Below, one piece after another: positions 6,057 to 10,635 of a stretch of 10,635 nucleotides of DNA. The position numbers were made by a program, and so were the translations under genes. The notes beneath the pieces were generated by a model, which ran no database searches, was not told where the DNA came from, and worked only from the letters and a program-made list of their open reading frames with translations. The stretch covers positions 1-10,635 of the forward strand of contig CALXZS010000030.1 in assembly GCA_944393305.1 (NCBI GenBank), read 5' to 3'. Origin of the DNA: an uncultured Clostridia bacterium (GTDB taxonomy: Bacteria > Bacillota > Clostridia > TANB77 > CAG-508). Each line of letters opens with the position of its first letter. Position 1 is the stretch's first letter.

Positions 6057-6794
6057 CTATTCATATTTAACATCTACTAAATATAATCCTGTTGGTGGCA
6101 AAGTTTTTCCTGCTTTTAATCTATCCTTTGCCTCTAAAATAGTTTTTACATCTTCTGGCTTTATTTTTCCTATTCCAACATCTACAAGTGTTCCAGCAAT
6201 TATCCTTACCATATTATACAGAAATCCATTTCCTGTAAGTTCTATTGTAACTATTTCTCCTTCTCTTTTTACATTTGCATTATATATTATTCTAACACTA
6301 CTTTTGCTACTTGTTCCACTTGCTTTAAATGATTTGAAATCATGTTCACCTATTAAATATTTTATTCCTTCATTCATTTTTTCTTCATCTAATTTTTCTG
6401 GAAAGTGGTATTGTAAATTTCTATAAATTGCTGTACCTTGCAAAGAATTATTTATTATGTACTTATATGTTTTTCTTTTACAAGTATATCTACTATGAAA
6501 TTTTTCATCTACTTCTTCTGCACTTATTATTCGTATAGATTTTTTTAATTTTGAATTTAATGCATATGGAATTTTTTCAACTGGAATATCTTTTTCTATT
6601 TTAAAGTTTGCTACTTGTGCTAAAGCATGAACTCCAGCATCCGTTCTTCCTGATGCAATTAGCTGGACTTTTTCTCCAGTTATTTCCTCTATTGCTCTTT
6701 CTATTTCACCTTGAATATTAAGTTTATTAGGTTGTTTTTGCCAACCACCCCAGTCTTTTCCATCATATTCTATAATTATTTTTATATTTCTCAT
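6057..6794 (-). CDS. truA: tRNA pseudouridine(38-40) synthase TruA
   Basis: The enzyme converts uridines 38-40 of the tRNA anticodon stem-loop to pseudouridine in the cytoplasm. The 245-residue length is normal for the family (B. subtilis 247). The N-terminus IKIIIEYDGKDWGGWQKQPN is typical, and the catalytic motif GRTDAGVHA lies at 49-57, with Asp52 as nucleophile. Later family blocks are present: FHSRYTCKRKTYKY (about 99-112), HDFKSFKASG (about 151-160) and GNGFLYNMVRIIAGTLVDVG (about 188-207). The ATG overlaps the cdaA stop (ATGA, 6791-6794), so translation is probably coupled. An AGGA sits a few bases upstream inside the end of cdaA. It is the last clearly linked gene of the recG operon. 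Confidence 0.97.
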   Translation of the reverse strand: MRNIKIIIEYDGKDWGGWQKQPNKLNIQGEIERAIEEITGEKVQLIASGRTDAGVHALAQVANFKIEKDIPVEKIPYALNSKLKKSIRIISAEEVDEKFHSRYTCKRKTYKYIINNSLQGTAIYRNLQYHFPEKLDEEKMNEGIKYLIGEHDFKSFKASGTSSKSSVRIIYNANVKREGEIVTIELTGNGFLYNMVRIIAGTLVDVGIGKIKPEDVKTILEAKDRLKAGKTLPPTGLYLVDVKYE

Positions 6795-7708
6795 TTTATT
6801 TCCTGATTTTCTTGTTTTTTAGATTTTTTAGCTGAAATTTTTTCTTTCATTTTAGTTAAACCATTTGTTTTCTTTTCTGAACCAAATCTAGCTGTAACTA
6901 AATTTTTTATTAATATTCTTTTTAATGCATCTTCTTTTACATCTGCAATTAATGTACCATCTTTTGCTATTGATACTTTTCCAGTTTCTTCTGAAACTAC
7001 TACCGCAATTGCGTCAGACTCTTTTGATATTCCTATTGCTGCTCTATGTCTTGTACCTAATTCTTTTGCTATATCTTTATCATCAGCTAAAGGCAATATA
7101 CATGCTGCCGCTATAATTTTATTATTACTTATAATTGCTGCTCCATCATGAAGTGGTGTTTTAGGTACAAATATATTTACTAAAACTTGTGGAGATATTT
7201 CAGCGTCTAATTTTATACCGGTTTCTATAATATCTTGTATTTTTATATCTCTTTCAAATACTATTAAAGCACCTGTTTTTGATTTTGCCATTTCTTCTAC
7301 GGCAATTACAACTTTATATATATCTTCTTTTGTTTTATCTCTCAAACTTTTATCTATTCCAAAAAGTTTTGAAAAAGTGCTAGAACCCAATTGTTCTAAT
7401 GCCCTTCTCAATTCTGGTTGGAATATTATTAAAAGTGCTATTACTCCATAGGTCATGAAAGATGTTAATATAAAGTATAATAATCGTAATTCTAATAAAT
7501 TACTTAAAAATGTAATTATTATTAGTAATACTATACCTTTAAGTAATTGCCATACTCTTGATTTTTTAGCTACTTTTAAGAAATAAATAAACAAAAATAA
7601 CACTATTGTTATATCCAAAACAAATGTTACTATTTGCCATGGATGTGATGCTAAATCGCTTATGTAATCTGCAAAATTAAAATTTAAGCTTGATATATTT
7701 TCAAACAT
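6791..7708 (-). CDS. cdaA: Membrane-bound diadenylate cyclase CdaA (c-di-AMP synthase)
   Basis: CdaA makes the second messenger c-di-AMP from two ATP at the membrane, controlling potassium/osmolyte balance and wall homeostasis in Firmicutes. Three membrane helices (about 26-47, 54-72, 75-97) are followed by the DisA_N cyclase domain (about 100-270) with both active-site motifs: DGA at 188-190 and RHR at 220-222 (GTRHRAA). The protein has 305 residues, against 273 in B. subtilis. The excess is mostly a lysine-rich tail (about 277-305, KMKEKISAKKSKKQENQEIK), which could touch nucleic acid, ribosome or membrane lipid. A good AAGGAGAT site precedes the ATG. In most Firmicutes cdaR and glmM follow directly; here truA follows with a 4-base overlap, and a short membrane protein precedes, 22 bases upstream. 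Confidence 0.97.
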   Translation of the reverse strand: MFENISSLNFNFADYISDLASHPWQIVTFVLDITIVLFLFIYFLKVAKKSRVWQLLKGIVLLIIITFLSNLLELRLLYFILTSFMTYGVIALLIIFQPELRRALEQLGSSTFSKLFGIDKSLRDKTKEDIYKVVIAVEEMAKSKTGALIVFERDIKIQDIIETGIKLDAEISPQVLVNIFVPKTPLHDGAAIISNNKIIAAACILPLADDKDIAKELGTRHRAAIGISKESDAIAVVVSEETGKVSIAKDGTLIADVKEDALKRILIKNLVTARFGSEKKTNGLTKMKEKISAKKSKKQENQEIK

Positions 7709-7730
7709 ATTTTTTAAATCTCCTTATATT

Positions 7731-7925
7731 TTAATACCATACTAAATACGCAATTAATGTTGCTGATGTTGCAAGTAACATACAAATAATAACTATTAAT
7801 GCAACAAGTCTACCTAAATTCTTTTTTACATTAAAATGTATTTTCTTTTTTGTTTTATTTTTTGCTTCTTTTTTCAATTTTGACAAGTCCTTTCTTTTTG
7901 CAATATTATGTTTATATTTTACCAT
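7731..7925 (-). CDS. 64-aa lysine-rich small membrane protein between recG and cdaA
   Basis: I do not recognise it. The first 37 residues hold some sixteen Lys/Arg (MVKYKHNIAKRKDLSKLKKE and on), and residues 39-62 form one hydrophobic helix ending almost at the C-terminus (LVALIVIICMLLATSATLIAYLVWY). This predicts a tail-anchored or single-pass protein with its basic part in the cytoplasm. The size resembles SecE, but no SecE WP motif is seen. It lies 23 bases after the recG stop and 22 bases before cdaA, so it belongs to that transcript. No clear Shine-Dalgarno precedes the ATG, and a stop codon stands directly upstream in frame, so translation may depend on coupling to recG. It could be a partner of CdaA, occupying the place where another membrane regulator might be expected; that is inference from position only. 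Confidence 0.62.
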   Translation of the reverse strand: MVKYKHNIAKRKDLSKLKKEAKNKTKKKIHFNVKKNLGRLVALIVIICMLLATSATLIAYLVWY

Positions 7926-7948
7926 TTACTATATTCAAAGTCAACAAA

Positions 7949-10012
7949 CTAAATTGTTAATTCTGCTTTTGAAGTAAAATTTTCTCTTACCAATAATTTT
8001 AATGGTTTATTTTCCTCTTTTTCTAGTTTCGGATCTTTTTCAATTATTTCAATTGCTAATGCTTGAACTTCTTTTAGTTCTTCCATATCTTGAAAAAGAT
8101 TGGCTATTTTAAATTCTGGTATTCCATGTTGTTTTGTACCAAAGAATTCACCTGAACCTCTTAATTGTAAGTCTTTTTCTGCTATTGTAAATCCATTATC
8201 TGTTTTTGTCATTATTTCCATTCTTTGCCTTACAATATCATTGCCACCATTATATTTTAATATACAGTATGAGGCATATTCTCCTCTTCCTACTCTACCT
8301 CTTAATTGGTGTAGTTGAGCTAAACCAAACCTTTCAGCATTTTCTATAACCATAATACTTGCATTAGGAACATCTACACCTACTTCTATTACTGTTGTAG
8401 AAATTAAAATTTGTATTTCTCCTGCTTTAAATCTATTCATTATTTCATCTTTTTCTTTTGACTTCATTTTTCCATGTAAATATTCTACTTTAAAATCTTT
8501 AAAAATATCATTTTTATATTTTTCATATAATTCAGTTACTGCTTTTAGGTTAGCTGTACTTTCATCTTCGCCTTCTTCTACAAGAGGACATACTATATAT
8601 GCTTGCCTTCCATTTCTGACTTCTTTTTTTACAAATTCATTTACTCTTCCTTCATATCTTTTACTTACTGCATAAGTTTCAACTTTTTTTCTATTTGGAG
8701 GCAGTTCATCGATTATTGATATATCTAGGTCACCATATAATATTAGTGCTAATGTTCTTGGTATTGGTGTTGCTGTCATAACCAATACATCTGGGTTATT
8801 TCCTTTCGAGACTATTTTTGCTCTTTGTTTTACACCAAAACGATGTTGCTCATCAGTAACTACAAAACCCAAGTTTTTAAAAACAACATTTTCTTCTAAT
8901 ATAGCATGAGTTCCTATTAAAATATTTACTTCTCCTGAAGCAACTTTTTCTAATAGTTCTTTTTTCTTTTTAGCAGTCATTCCACCGACTAATGCTTCGC
9001 ATACTATTCCATATTGTTCTAGTATGTTTTTAAAGTTTTGCAAATGCTGTTTTGCTAAAATCATTGTAGGTGCTAAAACTGCAACCTGATAACCGCTTTT
9101 TACTGCTTTATATGCTGAAACCATTGATACTATTGTTTTTCCTGACCCAACATCTCCTTGAAGAAGCCTATTCATTGGCTTTTCATTTTCCATATCTTTA
9201 TTTATGTCTTCTAAAACTCTAAGCTGTGCTTTTGTAAGTTTAAATGGCAAATTATTGATAACATCTGACATTTCAACTTCTTTACTATATTTTATTCCTT
9301 TTATTTCTGATTCATTTTCACTTCTTAATGCTAAAAGCCCTAATTGCATTGATAAAAGCTCATCAAAAACTAGCCTTTTTCTTGCATTTTGAAAATCTGA
9401 AAAGGTTTCTGGAAAATGTATTTCTTTTGTTGCTGTATTTATATCTAATAAATGATACTTTTCTAAATAATTTGATGGTAAAGTTTCTGGTAGTTTATTT
9501 TCTACAAGTTTTATACCATTTTCTATAATTTTTCTTAAATTATTTTGCTTTAGAGAATTGGTTAATGGATATATAGGTATTATTTTGCCCGTGTTTTTGG
9601 TATTACTAATACTGTCATATGTAGGGCTATTCATTTCTATTACACCATTTTTTTTAGTTATTTTTCCATAAAATCTATATTTTTCTCCTCTTTTTATGTT
9701 ATCTTTTACATATGGTTGATTGAACCAAGTAATTATGCAATTATCTGTTTCGTCTTTTACTAAAAGTTTTTGAAAGCTTCTATTTCTATTTATATATCTA
9801 ACATTTACATCTGTTAGTGCTGTTACTTCTATGGTATATTTCTCTCCATCTTGCACATTTGATAGTTTTGTTATAACACTTCTATCTTCATAGTTTCTAG
9901 GATAATATGTAATTAAATCTTTTAGTGTATATATATTTAATTTATTAAGTAGTTTCACTCTATTAGGTCCTACACCTTTAACATATTTTACATCTTGTTT
10001 CAAATCAATCAT
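7949..10012 (-). CDS. recG: ATP-dependent DNA helicase RecG
   Basis: RecG reverses stalled replication forks and processes branched recombination intermediates. The 687 residues (B. subtilis 682) are full length. The N-terminal part starts with VKGVGPNRVKLLNKLNIYTL, followed by the wedge/OB domain (about 55-150). Helicase motifs come in order: Walker A GDVGSGKT (286-293), APTMILAKQH (314-323), DEQH (387-390), MTATPIPRT (412-420), STTVIEVGVDVP (538-549) and QLRGRVGR (569-576). The C-terminal TRG-like region includes LQLRGSGEFFGTKQHG (615-630). GAGGAAT lies just before the ATG. It is the first gene of an operon with the 64-aa protein, cdaA and truA, read from a promoter whose spacer holds a near-consensus LexA box. 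LexA control of recG is unusual as far as I know. Confidence 0.97.
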   Translation of the reverse strand: MIDLKQDVKYVKGVGPNRVKLLNKLNIYTLKDLITYYPRNYEDRSVITKLSNVQDGEKYTIEVTALTDVNVRYINRNRSFQKLLVKDETDNCIITWFNQPYVKDNIKRGEKYRFYGKITKKNGVIEMNSPTYDSISNTKNTGKIIPIYPLTNSLKQNNLRKIIENGIKLVENKLPETLPSNYLEKYHLLDINTATKEIHFPETFSDFQNARKRLVFDELLSMQLGLLALRSENESEIKGIKYSKEVEMSDVINNLPFKLTKAQLRVLEDINKDMENEKPMNRLLQGDVGSGKTIVSMVSAYKAVKSGYQVAVLAPTMILAKQHLQNFKNILEQYGIVCEALVGGMTAKKKKELLEKVASGEVNILIGTHAILEENVVFKNLGFVVTDEQHRFGVKQRAKIVSKGNNPDVLVMTATPIPRTLALILYGDLDISIIDELPPNRKKVETYAVSKRYEGRVNEFVKKEVRNGRQAYIVCPLVEEGEDESTANLKAVTELYEKYKNDIFKDFKVEYLHGKMKSKEKDEIMNRFKAGEIQILISTTVIEVGVDVPNASIMVIENAERFGLAQLHQLRGRVGRGEYASYCILKYNGGNDIVRQRMEIMTKTDNGFTIAEKDLQLRGSGEFFGTKQHGIPEFKIANLFQDMEELKEVQALAIEIIEKDPKLEKEENKPLKLLVRENFTSKAELTI

Positions 10013-10045
10013 TGAAATTCCTCTATCTTTCTTATAACTTTTATT

Positions 10046-10074
10046 ATTTTATCACACGAACATGGGTTTGTAAA
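10046..10074 (-). promoter_or_regulatory. Sigma-A promoter of the recG-cdaA-truA operon
   Basis: On the minus strand, TTTACA (10069-10074, 5 of 6) is followed by a 17-base spacer and TAAAAT (10046-10051, 5 of 6). This places the transcript start near 10039, about 27 bases before the recG ATG. The spacer contains the candidate LexA operator. Confidence 0.75.
10057..10070. promoter_or_regulatory. Candidate LexA (SOS) box in the recG promoter
   Basis: CGAACATGGGTTTG matches the Gram-positive LexA operator consensus CGAACRNRYGTTYG at every specified position but one (G for Y at position 9). It fills the spacer of the predicted recG promoter and touches the end of its -35 box, where a bound repressor would block polymerase. 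The next gene on the other side, asd, starts 132 bases away. No second box was seen elsewhere in the window. Confidence 0.6.
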
Positions 10075-10121
10075 TAGTTTTTGGTTAAATCATTTATTTT
10101 TTTATAATCAGGCTATTAATT

Positions 10122-10151
10122 TTGATAATTTTATCATATAATAATTAAAAT
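10122..10151 (+). promoter_or_regulatory. Possible sigma-A promoter of asd, with a palindrome across its -35
   Basis: TTGATA (10122-10127, 5 of 6) and TAAAAT (10146-10151, 5 of 6) are separated by 18 bases. A perfect 14-base palindrome TGATAATTTTATCA (10123-10136) overlaps the -35 and spacer and might be an operator. The leader from there to the ATG is under 50 bases, too short for a lysine riboswitch or T-box. The A/T richness makes other -10 choices possible, such as TATAAT at 10151-10156. Confidence 0.45.
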
Positions 10152-10201
10152 ATAATATATATAATTATATAGTTATATAAACTCTATAACAGAGGTGGAT
10201 T

Positions 10202-10635
10202 ATGAAAAATTATAAATTAGCAGTAGTAGGTGCTACTGGAGTTGTTGGAAGAACAGCTATTAAAGTTTTAGAAGAAAAGAATTTGCCAATTAGTTCTTAT
10301 GCATTTTTTGCTTCAAAAAGGTCTAGTGGCAAGAAAATTAATTTTAAAGGAAAGGAATATGTGATTCGAGAACTTAATGAGAATTCTTTTGATGAAGGGT
10401 TTGATTTTGCTATTTTCTCAGCTGGTGGAGAAACATCTAAAAAATATGCTCCAATAGCAGCATCTAAAGGTTGTATAGTTGTAGATAATAGTAGTGCTTT
10501 TCGTATGGATGATGATGTTCCATTGATTGTTCCTGAGGTAAATCCAGAAGCAATAAAAAAGAATAAAGGAATTATTGCAAACCCAAATTGCTCTACAATT
10601 CAAGCAGTTGTTGCCTTAAAACCTTTAGACGATAA
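10202..10635 (+). CDS. asd: Aspartate-semialdehyde dehydrogenase, 5' part (cut by window edge)
   Basis: Asd reduces aspartyl phosphate to aspartate semialdehyde with NADPH, the branch point towards lysine, diaminopimelate (cell wall, dipicolinate), threonine and methionine. The first 144 codons are present. The NADP-binding loop VVGATGVVGRT is at 8-18, followed by ASKRSSGKK (38-45), FSAGGETSKKYAP (72-84), the substrate-binding NSSAFRMDDDVPLIVPEVN (96-114, Arg101) and the catalytic NPNCSTIQ (127-134) with Cys130 as nucleophile. This is the Gram-positive/Archaea-like short form. AGAGGTGG (10191-10198) supports the ATG. It is divergent from recG. No frame break is visible up to the edge; roughly 185-190 more residues would be expected. 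Confidence 0.96.
   Translation, partial: MKNYKLAVVGATGVVGRTAIKVLEEKNLPISSYAFFASKRSSGKKINFKGKEYVIRELNENSFDEGFDFAIFSAGGETSKKYAPIAASKGCIVVDNSSAFRMDDDVPLIVPEVNPEAIKKNKGIIANPNCSTIQAVVALKPLDD

Noticed and set aside
5986..6426. 146-codon open frame on the plus strand, antisense to truA
   Set aside because: It mirrors the well-conserved truA frame, has no Shine-Dalgarno and reads as Phe/Leu/Ser-rich antisense translation of an A/T-rich gene.
7731..7925. SecE
   Set aside because: Size and a single helix fit loosely, but the conserved WP region before the helix is missing and the context is not secE-nusG-rplK.
10013..10201. Lysine riboswitch or T-box before asd
   Set aside because: The leader after the likely promoter is under 50 bases and has no conserved riboswitch or T-box sequence.

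Overview
The window is AT-rich chromosomal DNA from what looks like an endospore-forming, low-GC Firmicute of the class Clostridia. Three things support this: an intact sporulation sigma factor SigK with a pro-sequence, a Gram-positive core gene set (mutS2, cdaA, recG, truA, asd, a U32 protease-family gene), and strong purine-rich Shine-Dalgarno sites. I cannot name a genus from sequence alone. Coding density is high. There is no stretch over 300 bases without a gene, no RNA gene, no CRISPR array and no recognisable transposase.

Left part (1-2954, all minus strand): a U32-family gene (probably tRNA hydroxylation, TrhP type) is followed by sigK, then by a single-pass membrane protein of unknown function, then by the first 19 codons of another probable membrane protein cut by the window edge. 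A small dispersed repeat lies just past the U32 stop, and a GC-rich hairpin lies just past the sigK stop.

Middle (2955-5976): two sigma-A-type promoters stand back to back between the U32 gene (minus) and mutS2 (plus). MutS2 has its ATPase and Smr domains but seems to lack the KOW-like domain normally found before Smr. After its stop comes a 176-bp repeat: two 70-bp tandem units, then an inverted copy that pairs with them. This element separates mutS2 from a convergent small membrane protein with a striking cysteine/asparagine-rich tail.

Right part (6057-10012, minus strand): recG, a 64-residue lysine-rich membrane protein, cdaA and truA form a tight apparent operon, with cdaA and truA overlapping by 4 nt. 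The promoter before recG contains a near-consensus Gram-positive LexA (SOS) box in its spacer. If functional, it would put a fork-remodelling helicase and a c-di-AMP synthase under DNA-damage control. The usual cdaA partner cdaR is absent here. Diverging from recG is the 5' part of asd (aspartate-semialdehyde dehydrogenase), which runs off the right edge.

The observations most worth follow-up are the LexA box on the recG-cdaA operon, the KOW-less MutS2, the REP/MITE-like repeat family, and the Cys-rich membrane protein.
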